A DNA stretch of 64,000 nt from Pseudotabrizicola sp051200875 (GCF_051200875.1 NZ_CP195191.1:1054001-1118000), one strand, 5' to 3'. Counted from the first letter of the stretch, positions 23,664 through 32,050 are shown. Translations and numbers: made by a program. The notes: generated from the sequence alone by a model not told the origin.

Positions 23664-25127
23664 ATGCGCCCTTTCCTCTCTCACCCCTTTGACGACGACA
23701 AGCTCAAGGAGGAGTGCGGGATCTTCGGTGCAATCGGCCTGACCGATGCCGCAAACTTCGTGGCCCTTGGCCTGCACGCGCTGCAACATCGCGGACAAGA
23801 GGCCGGTGGGATCGTCAGCTACCATCCCGAACATGGCTTCAACTCGGCCCGCCGCTTTGGCTATGTGCGCGACAACTTTACCAAGGCCGATGTCATGGCC
23901 ACCCTGCCCGGGGAATTGGCCATCGGCCATGTGCGCTATTCGACCGCCGGATCGAAGGGGTCGACTGCGATCCGTGACGTGCAGCCCTTCTTTGGCGAAT
24001 TCTCGATGGGCGGCTGTGCGATTGCCCATAACGGCAACCTGACGAATGCAGCCGCGCTGCGCCGCGAACTGATCGAGCGCGGCTCGATCTTTCAGTCGTC
24101 CTCCGACTCGGAATGCATCATTCACCTGATGGCGCGGTCGATCCAGAAATCGATCTCTGAGCGGATCAAGGATGCGCTGCGCGCCTGTGAAGGCGCGTTT
24201 TCGGTCGTCGCCATGACGCGGACAAAGCTGATCGGTGTGCGTGATCCTTTGGGCGTGCGCCCCTTGGTTCTGGGCCGGATCGGTGATTCCGGCTGGGCGC
24301 TTTCGTCGGAAACCTGTGCGCTGGACATCATCGGCGCTGATTTGGTTCGTGAGATCGACCCGGGCGAAATGGTGGTGATCGAAGGCAACAAGGTCATCTC
24401 GACCCGCCCGTTCTCGCCCGCCCCGTCGCGCTTTTGTATCTTCGAGCAGGTCTATTTCTCGCGCCCCGACTCGATCATCGGCGGACGTTCGGTCTATGAA
24501 ACCCGCCGTCAGATCGGTGTCGAACTTGCCCGCGAAGCCCCAGTCGAGGCAGATCTGGTCTGCCCGGTGCCGGATTCCGGCACCCCGGCCGCCATCGGCT
24601 TTTCGCAGGAATCGGGCATCCCCTACGCGATGGGGATCATCCGCAACCAATATATGGGGCGGACCTTCATCGAGCCGACCGAGCAGATCCGCAATATGGG
24701 CGTGCGCCTGAAGCTGAACGTCAACCGCGCGCTGATCAAGGGCAAGCGGGTGATCCTTGTGGACGACTCGGTCGTGCGCGGCACCACCAGCCGCAAGATC
24801 AAGGACATGATCCTTGAGGCCGGTGCCGCCGAAGTGCATTTCCGCATCGCCTCGCCGCCGACGGCCTGGCCCTGCTTTTACGGCGTCGACACACCCGAGC
24901 GCGCCAAACTGCTTGCCGCAACCATGAGCGAAGATGAAATGCGCGACTGGATCGGCGTCGACAGCTTGAAGTTCATCTCTCTCGATGGCCTCTATCGCGC
25001 GGCCGGCGAAGCCGCTGGCCGGGATGTGGCAGCCCCGAAATTCTGCGATGCCTGCTTCTCGGGCGATTATCCTGTCGCGCCGTCAGACAAGATCGCAGAA
25101 GGCTTCGAGATGAAGGCGGCTGAATAA
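23664..25127 (+). CDS. purF: Amidophosphoribosyltransferase
   Basis: Predicted 487 aa. It makes 5-phosphoribosylamine from PRPP and glutamine, the first committed purine step. The class II glutamine amidotransferase nucleophile is the Cys in KEECGIFGAIG (Cys18 with the chosen start), so a short propeptide is expected to be removed. GHVRYSTAGSKG and AHNGNLTNA are glutaminase blocks. VILVDDSVVRGTTS is the PRPP loop. I chose the ATG at 23664 with GGAG 5 bases before it; the ATG at 23652 is an alternative. Confidence 0.94.
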   Translation: MRPFLSHPFDDDKLKEECGIFGAIGLTDAANFVALGLHALQHRGQEAGGIVSYHPEHGFNSARRFGYVRDNFTKADVMATLPGELAIGHVRYSTAGSKGSTAIRDVQPFFGEFSMGGCAIAHNGNLTNAAALRRELIERGSIFQSSSDSECIIHLMARSIQKSISERIKDALRACEGAFSVVAMTRTKLIGVRDPLGVRPLVLGRIGDSGWALSSETCALDIIGADLVREIDPGEMVVIEGNKVISTRPFSPAPSRFCIFEQVYFSRPDSIIGGRSVYETRRQIGVELAREAPVEADLVCPVPDSGTPAAIGFSQESGIPYAMGIIRNQYMGRTFIEPTEQIRNMGVRLKLNVNRALIKGKRVILVDDSVVRGTTSRKIKDMILEAGAAEVHFRIASPPTAWPCFYGVDTPERAKLLAATMSEDEMRDWIGVDSLKFISLDGLYRAAGEAAGRDVAAPKFCDACFSGDYPVAPSDKIAEGFEMKAAE

Positions 25128-25141
25128 GCTTTATCTTGGTC

Positions 25142-25179
25142 CAAATATCCTCGGGGGTCCGGGGGCAGACAGCCCCCGG
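25142..25179. repeat. GC-rich hairpin element (Rhodobacteraceae-type intergenic motif)
   Basis: CAAATATCCTCGGGGGTCC leads into a perfect hairpin CCGGGGGC (25159-25166), loop AGACA, GCCCCCGG (25172-25179). It sits between purF and the following SDR. From memory, very similar sequence recurs between genes in Rhodobacteraceae; this was not checked. It may stop transcription after purF, although no U-run follows. Confidence 0.5.
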
Positions 25180-25208
25180 CGTTTCACTTCCCGCGAAAGG
25201 CCTCAGGA

Positions 25209-25865
25209 ATGTCTCAGAAAATCGCTCTCATCACCGGTGCGTCCCGCGGCCTTGGCTCGGCGATGGCCGAGCAACTGGCCCTTCGTGGATGGCATGTGGT
25301 GGCCGTGGCGCGCACCGTGGGTGGGCTGGAAGATCTCGATGACCGGGTCAAGGCTGCAAAACTGCCCGGTGCGGGAAGCCTGACGCTGGCCCCGATGGAT
25401 GTGACCAACGAAGATGCAATGCGCCACCTTTGCCGGTCCATTCATGACCGGTGGGGCGGACTGCAGTTCTGGGCCCATACCGCGGTGCATACGACAGCGC
25501 TTGCCCCTGCCGGATCGCTGGACATGAAAGATCTGGATAAATCGGTGGCAACGAACCTTCGTGCCACGGCCTTCCTGATCACGATGGTCGAACCACTTTT
25601 GCGTGCCGGGAACGGAAGCGCCATGTTCCTTGACGATCCGATCGCAGGCACCCGCTTTTCCGCAGCTTATGGGACCACGAAAGCCGCACAGATGGCGCTG
25701 GCCCGTGCCTGGCAGGCAGAGAACGAAAAGGTTGGCCCAAAGGTCCTGATCCAGACGCCTGCGCCCATGGCCACGGCCGTGCGCGGACGGTTCTACCCCG
25801 GCGAAGACCGCTCGAAACTGGCCGACCTTCAGACCGAAGCCAGCAAGCTTGTCGCGCTGATCTAA
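25209..25865 (+). CDS. SDR-family protein with degenerate active site
   Basis: Predicted 218 aa. The N-terminal nucleotide-binding motif is intact (ITGASRGLGSAMA), and the Tyr/Lys pair is present (YGTTK). However, the usual NNAG motif is replaced by FWAHTAVHT, and the position about 13 residues before the Tyr, where the catalytic Ser normally stands, lies in LDDPIAG. It may bind NAD(P) without classical oxidoreductase activity, or use a variant mechanism. Substrate unknown. It follows purF after a GC-rich hairpin and ends in a bidirectional tandem-hairpin element. Confidence 0.8.
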   Translation: MSQKIALITGASRGLGSAMAEQLALRGWHVVAVARTVGGLEDLDDRVKAAKLPGAGSLTLAPMDVTNEDAMRHLCRSIHDRWGGLQFWAHTAVHTTALAPAGSLDMKDLDKSVATNLRATAFLITMVEPLLRAGNGSAMFLDDPIAGTRFSAAYGTTKAAQMALARAWQAENEKVGPKVLIQTPAPMATAVRGRFYPGEDRSKLADLQTEASKLVALI

Positions 25866-25883
25866 TTGGCCCGACAGAACGGC

Positions 25884-25943
25884 GAGGGCCAAATTCCTTA
25901 ATCAAGGAATTTGCAAATCTTCTCATCAGAAGATTTGGCCCTC
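25884..25943. terminator. Bidirectional tandem-hairpin element
   Basis: Two perfect hairpins lie back to back: CAAATTCCTT/AAGGAATTTG (25890-25913, loop AATC) and CAAATCTTCT/AGAAGATTTG (25914-25937, loop CATC). They are enclosed by a complementary outer pair GAGGGCCAAAT (25884-25894) and ATTTGGCCCTC (25933-25943), which competes with the inner stems. It separates two convergent genes, so it may terminate transcription from both sides. A similar pair occurs at 31934-31978. Confidence 0.55.
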
Positions 25944-25953
25944 ATTGCCAGCC

Positions 25954-27057
25954 CTAACCAAGGGCGGAAGCGATTTCCGACCAGAGCGCCTCGACCGGTT
26001 CGATTCCGATGGACAGTCGGAGAAACCCTTCCGGCACGGCATCGCCCCATCTTGCGCGCCGTTCGCCGGAGGAATGGGTGCTGCCAAAGCTGGTGGCCCG
26101 CACCATGAAGGCGCAACGCTCCAGAAAGCCCTCGGCTTGTGTCGCGTCTTTCAGGGTCATGCCGATCAGGAAGCCGGGGGCGACCATCTGCTGGCGCGCC
26201 AAGCTGTAAGAGGGATCGCTTGGCAATCCGGGGTAGCGGACGGCCAAGACTGCCGGATGTTCTGCCAATCGGGCAGCGATCACCGCCGCGCTGTCACACA
26301 TCCGGGACAGGCGGACCTCAAGCGTTTCCAGACCGCGATGCACAAGCCAAGCCTCCATCGCACCGGGGACAGAGCCAGAGAGGCGGCGCCAATCTCTGAC
26401 GCGGGTCATCAGCGTGGCATCCCGCCCCGCGACATGGCCGAACAAGGCATCCGAATGGCCGCTCGGGGCCTTGGTGTCGGCGGCCACGACAAGGTCGGCG
26501 CCCAGATCAAGCGGCTGCTGCAAAAGAGGTGTCATCGTTGTGTTGTCAACGATGGTCTTTGCGCCTGCGGCCTTGGCCCGCCTTGCGACATCGGCAATAT
26601 CGACGACATCGAGGCCGGGGTTCGACGGGGTCTCGACATAGACCACCGCATAATCCGTTAAATCAGCCGTCGCATAATCCGTTGTGGGAAGTTCGGTCAC
26701 CTGAACGCCAAGGCCTGCAAGAAAGTCGCGCGCAAAGATGCGCGTCACATAGTAGCCGTCCTTGGGCAACAGAACGCGGTCCCCTGCTTTCAGGCAGGCC
26801 ATAAGGGCCGCCGAGATTGCGGCCATGCCTGAGGGGAAGGCTACGGTTTCCGCGTTTTCCAAGAGCGCCAATTGCGCCTCGACCGCGGTCCAGGTCGGGG
26901 TGCCGTTCCGGCCATAGATGAAGGCCGCGCCCTGCACGTCAGGCAGGTGAAAGGTTGTCGAGCTGACCAGTGGCAGAGATACCGGATCGCCCTTTGACAG
27001 CCCCGCATCCCGATGATGCAGCATCTGTGCAATCCGTTGGTTCAGATCCGTTGCCAT
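25954..27057 (-). CDS. Cys/Met-metabolism PLP-dependent enzyme (cystathionine gamma-synthase/lyase family)
   Basis: Predicted 367 aa. The fold-type I PLP family pattern is present: FIYGRNGTPTWTAVEAQLALLE, TVAFPSGMAAI, YVETPSNPGLDVVDI, and the PLP lysine region DTKAPSGHSDALFG. The C-terminus has VRATSFGSTHSSGERRAR and LRLSIGIEP. Members split or form cystathionine or related sulfur amino acids; the exact reaction cannot be read from the sequence. An inverted repeat lies 27 bp before its start. A terminator of the neighbouring cyclophilin stands between them, so it is probably its own transcript. Confidence 0.87.
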   Translation of the reverse strand: MATDLNQRIAQMLHHRDAGLSKGDPVSLPLVSSTTFHLPDVQGAAFIYGRNGTPTWTAVEAQLALLENAETVAFPSGMAAISAALMACLKAGDRVLLPKDGYYVTRIFARDFLAGLGVQVTELPTTDYATADLTDYAVVYVETPSNPGLDVVDIADVARRAKAAGAKTIVDNTTMTPLLQQPLDLGADLVVAADTKAPSGHSDALFGHVAGRDATLMTRVRDWRRLSGSVPGAMEAWLVHRGLETLEVRLSRMCDSAAVIAARLAEHPAVLAVRYPGLPSDPSYSLARQQMVAPGFLIGMTLKDATQAEGFLERCAFMVRATSFGSTHSSGERRARWGDAVPEGFLRLSIGIEPVEALWSEIASALG

Positions 27058-27083
27058 CGCCCAGTTCCCCGTTTCGATTTTGC

Positions 27084-27132
27084 GGTGACATTGCTTTGGG
27101 CGTTAAAAGAATTCAAGCAAGGCATTGTCACC
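27084..27132 (-). promoter_or_regulatory. Imperfect inverted repeat upstream of the PLP enzyme
   Basis: GGTGACATTGCTT (27084-27096) is mirrored by AAGCAA (27115-27120) and TGTCACC (27126-27132), with five unpaired bases (GGCAT) in the right arm. It lies 27 bp before the start codon at 27057. It may be an operator or a leader RNA stem. It does not match what I know of SAM-II. Confidence 0.4.
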
Positions 27133-27149
27133 CATACAGAATGCCAAGA

Positions 27150-27177
27150 AAAAAGGAGAGCCGAAGCCCTCCTTTTT
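27150..27177 (-). terminator. Rho-independent terminator after the exported cyclophilin
   Basis: AAAAAGGAGAGC (27150-27161), loop CGAA, GCCCTCCTTTTT (27166-27177): a 12-bp stem with one A/C mismatch and A/T-rich bases at its foot, so it could act in either direction. It lies 24 bp downstream of the cyclophilin stop. Confidence 0.75.
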
Positions 27178-27201
27178 CGGTCTTGCGGCGGGTGCAGAGG
27201 T

Positions 27202-27810
27202 TTACTCCTGCACGGCAACCTTCACCATGACGTCTGGCGAGGTCACTTCGCCATTGCGGCCTTCACCACGCTTGATCGCGTCGACGACCTCCATCCCAGA
27301 GACGACGCGGCCGACGATGGTGTATTGGCCGTCCAGATGTGGTGCGGGCGCGAACATGATGAAGAACTGGCTGTTGGCCGAGTTCGGGTCTTGGGAACGC
27401 GCCATGCCGACGACGCCACGGTCGAAGGAGAGGCTTGAGAATTCCGCCCCGAGGTCAGGCATGGATGAGCCGCCCATGCCTGCCATCGACAGATCGCCCG
27501 CGGCCTTGCCAAACTGGACATCGCCAGTTTGCGCCATGAAGCCATCAATCACGCGGTGGAACACCACGTTGTCGTACTGACCTTCTTTGGCCAAAGCCAC
27601 GATCTGGGCGACATGGTTCGGGGCAACATCGCTGGCCAGATCAATGACGACCTGCCCATTGGCTTCGCCTGCCACGTCGATGATCAGGTTCGGCCCCGGC
27701 CCATCTTCCTGAGCCATGACCGGGGTTACCAGCGGACCAAAGGCGGTGTAGCTGAGAACCGCGAGACCGGCGGCAAAGAGCCCACCTACGAGGATGCGTT
27801 CACTGGACAT
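27202..27810 (-). CDS. Exported peptidyl-prolyl cis-trans isomerase (cyclophilin type)
   Basis: Predicted 202 aa. An N-terminal hydrophobic segment (LVGGLFAAGLAVLSYTAFG) ends near VMAQE, indicating a signal peptide or membrane anchor. The cyclophilin core contains VVFHRVIDGFMAQTGD, SQFFIMFAPAPHLDGQYT and VGRVVSGMEVVDAI. It accelerates proline isomerisation in periplasmic protein folding. It is a paralogue of the upstream gene and overlaps its 3' end by 11 bp, so the pair is probably co-transcribed, one enzyme for each compartment. Confidence 0.9.
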   Translation of the reverse strand: MSSERILVGGLFAAGLAVLSYTAFGPLVTPVMAQEDGPGPNLIIDVAGEANGQVVIDLASDVAPNHVAQIVALAKEGQYDNVVFHRVIDGFMAQTGDVQFGKAAGDLSMAGMGGSSMPDLGAEFSSLSFDRGVVGMARSQDPNSANSQFFIMFAPAPHLDGQYTIVGRVVSGMEVVDAIKRGEGRNGEVTSPDVMVKVAVQE

Positions 27811-28309
27811 CGGCGGCCACCCGAACAGTGATCATGCGGTCAGGGTTCATCGGCGGCTCGCCGCGCTGGATCTTGTCCACAAATTCCATCCCGGAAATCA
27901 CGCGGCCATAGACGGTGTATTGGCCGTTGAGGAAGTGGTTGTCCTTGAAATTGATGAAGAACTGGCTGTTGGCCGAGTTCGGGTTCATCGAGCGGGCGGC
28001 GCCCAGCGTGCCACGGTCATGCGGCAGCTTTGAGAATTCGGCAGGCAGGTCCGGATAGGAAGAACCGCCCGTGCCGGCGCGGCGCAGGTTGAAGTCCTTT
28101 TCCATATTGCCGTTTTCGACATCGCCCGTCTGCGCCATGAAGCCATCAATCACACGATGGAAGGCGACATTGTCATAGGCCTTGTCACGGGCGAGCTGCT
28201 TCATCCGCTCGGCGTGCTTGGGTGCCACTGCTGGCAGGAGTTCGATCACCACTTCGCCATCCTTCAGCGTGAGGATGATTGTGTTTTCGGGGTCTTTGAT
28301 CTCGGCCAT
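27800..28309 (-). CDS. Cytoplasmic peptidyl-prolyl cis-trans isomerase (cyclophilin type)
   Basis: Predicted 169 aa, with no signal peptide. The core motifs are VAFHRVIDGFMAQTGD, SQFFINFKDNHFLNGQYT and YGRVISGMEFVDKI. It works as a cytoplasmic proline isomerase. It forms a tandem pair with the exported paralogue downstream. GGAG lies upstream of the ATG at 28309. Confidence 0.92.
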   Translation of the reverse strand: MAEIKDPENTIILTLKDGEVVIELLPAVAPKHAERMKQLARDKAYDNVAFHRVIDGFMAQTGDVENGNMEKDFNLRRAGTGGSSYPDLPAEFSKLPHDRGTLGAARSMNPNSANSQFFINFKDNHFLNGQYTVYGRVISGMEFVDKIQRGEPPMNPDRMITVRVAADVQ

Positions 28310-28450
28310 ATCGCTCGGGCTCCTTTTTCTGGTCTGGGCGGAACCTAATCACCCTTGGCCCCGAGGAAAAGAGCAAAGGCAGGGATCGGTTGACGCAAAG
28401 CCAAATGTCGCGGAAAAGTGGCTCGCATTCTTCCCTTTGGAGTTCCAGAC

Positions 28451-29641
28451 ATGGCTTGGAAAACGCTTGATGACGCTGCTTTGGCAGGAAAAACGGTACT
28501 GGCCCGTGTGGATATCAATGTTCCGATGGAAGATGGGCGGGTCACGGACGCGACTCGCATCGAAAAAATCCGCCCGACGGTCGATGATATCATCGCGCGC
28601 GGTGGCCGGGTTGTCCTGCTGGCCCATTTTGACCGGCCCAAGGGCAAAGTCGTTCCGGAAATGAGCCTTGGCCATATCAGCGGCGCGGTGGCTTCGGTTC
28701 TGGGTCGGAATGTGGTCTTTGCCTCAGACTGCATCGGCGCGGCTGCGGAAGAGGCGATTGCCAAGGCGGGCCCCAATGATGTGGTGCTGCTGGAGAACAC
28801 CCGTTTCCACGCGGGCGAGGAAAAGAACGACCCGGCTTTGGCTGCGGAAATGGCCAAGCTTGGCGATGTTTATGTGAATGACGCCTTTTCGGCGGCACAC
28901 CGGGCACATGCCTCGACAGAAGGTTTGGCTCGCCTGCTTCCGGCCTTGGCGGGGCGGTTGATGGAGGCGGAATTGCGCGCCTTGGACGCGGCGCTTGGCA
29001 ATCCGGTTCGCCCGGTGGTCGCCGTGGTCGGCGGGGCCAAGGTTTCAACGAAGCTGGACCTTCTGGGCAATCTTGTCAGCAAGGTTGACCATCTGGTGAT
29101 TGGCGGCGGCATGGCCAACACCTTCCTGGTGGCGCAGGGGATTGAGGTTGGCAAATCGCTGGCCGAGCGCGACATGGCCCCGACCGCCTTGGAAATTCTG
29201 GAAAAAGCCAAGGCTTCGGGATGTCAGATTCATCTGCCTTCCGATGTGGTTGTTGCGCGTGAGTTCAAGGCAGGTGCCGCGAATGAGACGGTGGCCGCGA
29301 CGGCCTGCCCTGCAGATGCGATGATTCTGGATGCAGGACCGCAGACCGTTCAGGCGCTGACCAAGGTGTTCGAGGCCAGCAAGACCCTGATCTGGAACGG
29401 GCCGTTGGGGGCTTTTGAAATCGTCCCGTTCAACGCGGCGACGAATGCCGCAGCACAAGCAGCGGCACGCCTGACGCGCGAGGGCAAACTGGTGTCTGTT
29501 GCAGGGGGTGGCGATACGGTGGCGGCGCTTAATCAGGCGGGTGCGGCTTCGGACTTTACCTTTATCTCGACGGCGGGCGGTGCCTTCCTTGAATGGATGG
29601 AAGGCAAGGAATTGCCTGGAGTAAAGGCGCTCTTGGGATGA
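28451..29641 (+). CDS. pgk: Phosphoglycerate kinase
   Basis: Predicted 396 aa. It transfers phosphate between 1,3-bisphosphoglycerate and ADP in glycolysis or gluconeogenesis. The N-terminal signature is LARVDINVPMEDGRV, followed by HFDRPKG, LLENTRFHAGEEKNDP, VAVVGGAKVSTKL and the C-terminal AGGGDTVAAL. The open frame begins upstream at 28418, but the ATG at 28451 (MAWKTLDDAALAGKT) fits the family. Its stop overlaps the start of the following SDR gene (ATGA). Confidence 0.96.
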   Translation: MAWKTLDDAALAGKTVLARVDINVPMEDGRVTDATRIEKIRPTVDDIIARGGRVVLLAHFDRPKGKVVPEMSLGHISGAVASVLGRNVVFASDCIGAAAEEAIAKAGPNDVVLLENTRFHAGEEKNDPALAAEMAKLGDVYVNDAFSAAHRAHASTEGLARLLPALAGRLMEAELRALDAALGNPVRPVVAVVGGAKVSTKLDLLGNLVSKVDHLVIGGGMANTFLVAQGIEVGKSLAERDMAPTALEILEKAKASGCQIHLPSDVVVAREFKAGAANETVAATACPADAMILDAGPQTVQALTKVFEASKTLIWNGPLGAFEIVPFNAATNAAAQAAARLTREGKLVSVAGGGDTVAALNQAGAASDFTFISTAGGAFLEWMEGKELPGVKALLG

Positions 29642-30456
29642 GCGATACCGCGCTGGCGCAGGATTTTCGCACGCGGGACTGGGCCTTGGTCACAGGGGCG
29701 TCCGACGGGATTGGTCGGGCGCTGGCCACTGAGGCGGCCAAAGCTGGCTACAATGTCATCCTGACGGGCCGGCGGCTTGACCGGCTGGAGGCCCATGCCG
29801 ATGCCCTGCGCCGCGCCTATTATGTGGCGACGATCGTTCTGGTTGCCGATCTGGCAAACCCGGATGAGGCCGAAACCCTTTGGCAGCAAGCCTCGGAGGG
29901 GCGCCGGATTGCGGTCTTGGTGAACAATGCCGGACTTGGCCATCTGGGAGAATTTGGCAAGCCCGAGGGCTGGGACCGGGAAACCGAGTCGATCATGGTC
30001 AATGTCATCGCCGCGACCATTCTGATGAAACGCGCCGCCGCCCATATGGCCGCAAATGGGGGCGGGCGGATTCTGAATGTCTCCTCGACTGCGGCGTTTT
30101 TGCCGGGGCCACATATGGCGGTTTATCACGCGACAAAGGCCTATCTGCTGTCCCTTTCCGAAGCTGTGGCCGTTGAAATGAGCGGACAAGCGGTCTTTGT
30201 GACAGCCCTTTGTCCCGGCGTGACGGAAACGAGGTTCTTTCAGGCGGATGGATCTGAGCGGGCGCATATCCTGAACCGCTTTATGCCCCTGCCCTCGGCC
30301 GAGGCTGTTGCGGCAAGCGGATGGCAGGCCATGGAAAAAGGCAGGCGCGTCCATGTCACGGGCTGGCCTTACAAGATCGCGGCCTTCTTGCCACGGCTGA
30401 TGCCGCGTCGCGTGACCGCCTGGACGACAGGCGTCTTTTTAAAGCGACGCTGGTAA
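29638..30456 (+). CDS. Classical SDR-family oxidoreductase
   Basis: Predicted 272 aa, coupled to pgk by an ATGA overlap. Intact active-site features are TGASDGIGRALA for NAD(P) binding, LVNNAGLG, and NVSSTAAF with YHATK as the Ser-Tyr-Lys set. The C-terminus (RLMPRRVTAWTTGVFLKRRW) is basic and may touch the membrane. It resembles DltE/YqjQ-like SDRs. The substrate is unknown; its place between glycolytic genes does not settle it. Confidence 0.88.
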   Translation: MSDTALAQDFRTRDWALVTGASDGIGRALATEAAKAGYNVILTGRRLDRLEAHADALRRAYYVATIVLVADLANPDEAETLWQQASEGRRIAVLVNNAGLGHLGEFGKPEGWDRETESIMVNVIAATILMKRAAAHMAANGGGRILNVSSTAAFLPGPHMAVYHATKAYLLSLSEAVAVEMSGQAVFVTALCPGVTETRFFQADGSERAHILNRFMPLPSAEAVAASGWQAMEKGRRVHVTGWPYKIAAFLPRLMPRRVTAWTTGVFLKRRW

Positions 30457-30584
30457 GCGAAGTGGCCCGCTGAACTGGCGTAATGACGCATGTTAGCGAG
30501 ACCATGATTGCGGGATTGAAACGGGCAGTCTATCCAAAACCGGAATGACGACACCGTCAGTGCAGAGATGAGAGGAATTGGCAA

Positions 30585-31478
30585 ATGGCATCGGCACAGC
30601 AGACAGAGCAGGTAAAGAACGGCAAAGGCTTTATCGCCGCGCTGGACCAGTCGGGTGGGTCGACCCCCAAGGCGCTGCGCCTGTACGGGATCGAGGAGAG
30701 CGCCTATTCCAACGATACGGAAATGTTTGACCTGATCCACGGGATGCGCGCCCGGATCATCAAATCGCCTGCCTTTACCGGTGACAAGGTGGTGGGTGCG
30801 ATCCTTTTCGAACAAACGATGGACCGCACGATCGACGGCATTCCGACCGCGACCTACCTTTGGGAAAACCGCAAAGTCGTGCCCTTCCTGAAAATTGACA
30901 AGGGTCTTGAGGCCGAGGTCGATGGCTGCCAGTTGATGAAGCCGATGCCGGGTCTTGATGCCTTGCTGGATCGCGCGGCGAAGGCCGGGATTTTCGGCAC
31001 CAAGGAGCGTTCGGTCGTCTCGGCTGCCAACCGCAAGGGGATTGCGTCCATCGTGGCTCAGCAATTCGAGATCGGAAAGCAGGTTCTGTCCCACGGATTG
31101 ATGCCGATTCTAGAACCAGAAGTGACCATTTCGATTTCCGACAAGGCCGAGGCAGAGGCGATCTTGCAGGAAGAAATCCTGAAGCAGCTGGAGGCGCTGC
31201 CCGAGGGAACGCAGATCATGCTGAAGCTGTCACTGCCAACGGTGGACAATTTCTATGCGCCGCTGGTGGACCACCCCAAGGTGCTGAAGGTCGTGGCCCT
31301 GTCGGGTGGCTATTCGCGCGATGCAGCCAATGCCATTCTGGCCCGCAACCGCGGGATCATCGCAAGCTTTAGCCGCGCCCTGACCGAAGGCCTGAGCGCC
31401 CAGCAGTCGGATGCCGAGTTCGATGCGGCCTTGGGTCAGGCGATCTCGTCGATCCATGCAGCGTCAATCGCGGGTTGA
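30585..31478 (+). CDS. fba: Fructose-bisphosphate aldolase, class I
   Basis: Predicted 297 aa, the length of the short bacterial class I enzyme. It splits fructose-1,6-bisphosphate to dihydroxyacetone phosphate and glyceraldehyde-3-phosphate by a Schiff base. Motifs are FIAALDQSGGSTPKAL near the N-terminus, VPFLKIDKGLE, ILEPEVTIS, MLKLSLP (likely Schiff-base lysine) and VALSGGYSR. GAGG lies 11 bases before the ATG. It lies near pgk on the same strand, separated by 128 bp. Confidence 0.93.
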   Translation: MASAQQTEQVKNGKGFIAALDQSGGSTPKALRLYGIEESAYSNDTEMFDLIHGMRARIIKSPAFTGDKVVGAILFEQTMDRTIDGIPTATYLWENRKVVPFLKIDKGLEAEVDGCQLMKPMPGLDALLDRAAKAGIFGTKERSVVSAANRKGIASIVAQQFEIGKQVLSHGLMPILEPEVTISISDKAEAEAILQEEILKQLEALPEGTQIMLKLSLPTVDNFYAPLVDHPKVLKVVALSGGYSRDAANAILARNRGIIASFSRALTEGLSAQQSDAEFDAALGQAISSIHAASIAG

Positions 31479-31610
31479 ACGACGGCATTTTCTGCCTGTC
31501 CATGACAAAAAGTTCAGGGAAATTCCCCATTTGGGGGATTCCCTTCCCGAATCAGTTGTGACATGATTCAGGCCAAGCCCCCCGTTCGAGAGGGGCGTTG
31601 AGGCAGAGAC

Positions 31611-31913
31611 ATGACGCAGTCGGGCATCCGATTCAGCATTGGCGGCATCCTATATCTGGCCCTGGCTTTTACGCTGGGGGCCTATTTTACCTTTGCCGCT
31701 GTGCAGGGGGATTATGGTGTGTTCCGGCAAGTGCAGATCCGCGCGGAGGCCGAAACTCTGCGGGTGGAGCGTGACCGGCTTTACGAAGATCTGCTGGAAA
31801 TGACCAATCTGACCACGCGCCTGTCGGATCGCTATCTGGACATTGACCTTCTTGATGAACGCGTCCGCGACGTTCTTGGTTATGTCCGCGCCGACGAAAT
31901 CGTCATCCGCTGA
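31611..31913 (+). CDS. FtsB/DivIC-family septum formation initiator
   Basis: Predicted 100 aa. One membrane helix (GGILYLALAFTLGAYFTFAAV) is followed by a periplasmic coiled-coil with QIRAEAETLRVERDRLYEDL. This is the layout of FtsB-like proteins, which link FtsQ and FtsL in the divisome. In alphaproteobacteria this gene often precedes the pyruvate dehydrogenase genes, as here. Confidence 0.82.
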   Translation: MTQSGIRFSIGGILYLALAFTLGAYFTFAAVQGDYGVFRQVQIRAEAETLRVERDRLYEDLLEMTNLTTRLSDRYLDIDLLDERVRDVLGYVRADEIVIR

Positions 31914-31933
31914 CCGGTTCCAGACCGGGCGAC

Positions 31934-31978
31934 GCAAGAATTTTCAAAAATTCTTGCAAATTTCTTCGAAGAAATTTG
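31934..31978. repeat. Tandem palindrome element
   Basis: GCAAGAATTTT/AAAATTCTTGC (31934-31957, loop CA) is directly followed by the perfect 22-nt palindrome CAAATTTCTTCGAAGAAATTTG (31957-31978, split here as two 11-mers). The layout matches the element at 25884-25943. It lies 20 bp after the ftsB-like stop and may terminate that transcript. Confidence 0.5.
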
Positions 31979-32018
31979 ACGCCTCCCCTTAACCCTTGCA
32001 TCCTATGCATGGGAGCCA

Positions 32019-32050
32019 TGCCCTGCGTAGCGCGGGGCAAATTTGTTTTG
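32019..32050 (+). terminator. Hairpin with U-rich tail in the pdh leader region
   Basis: TGCCCTGCG (32019-32027), loop TAG, CGCGGGGCA (32031-32039), one G-T pair, followed by AATTTGTTTT. It lies about 85 bp before pdhA. It could end read-through from the ftsB-like gene, or attenuate. A weak promoter-like TTGACC (32048-32053), 18 bases, then TAGAGA follows directly, so pdh may start after it. Confidence 0.45.

Noticed and set aside
23595..24839. 414-codon minus-strand ORF
   Set aside because: It is antisense to purF with no family features.
25142..25179. Rho-independent terminator of purF
   Set aside because: The stem is perfect but no U-run follows on either strand, so it is listed as a repeat-like hairpin instead.
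27058..27201. SAM-II riboswitch upstream of the PLP enzyme
   Set aside because: There is an inverted repeat, but the SAM-II pseudoknot sequence blocks I know are not visible.
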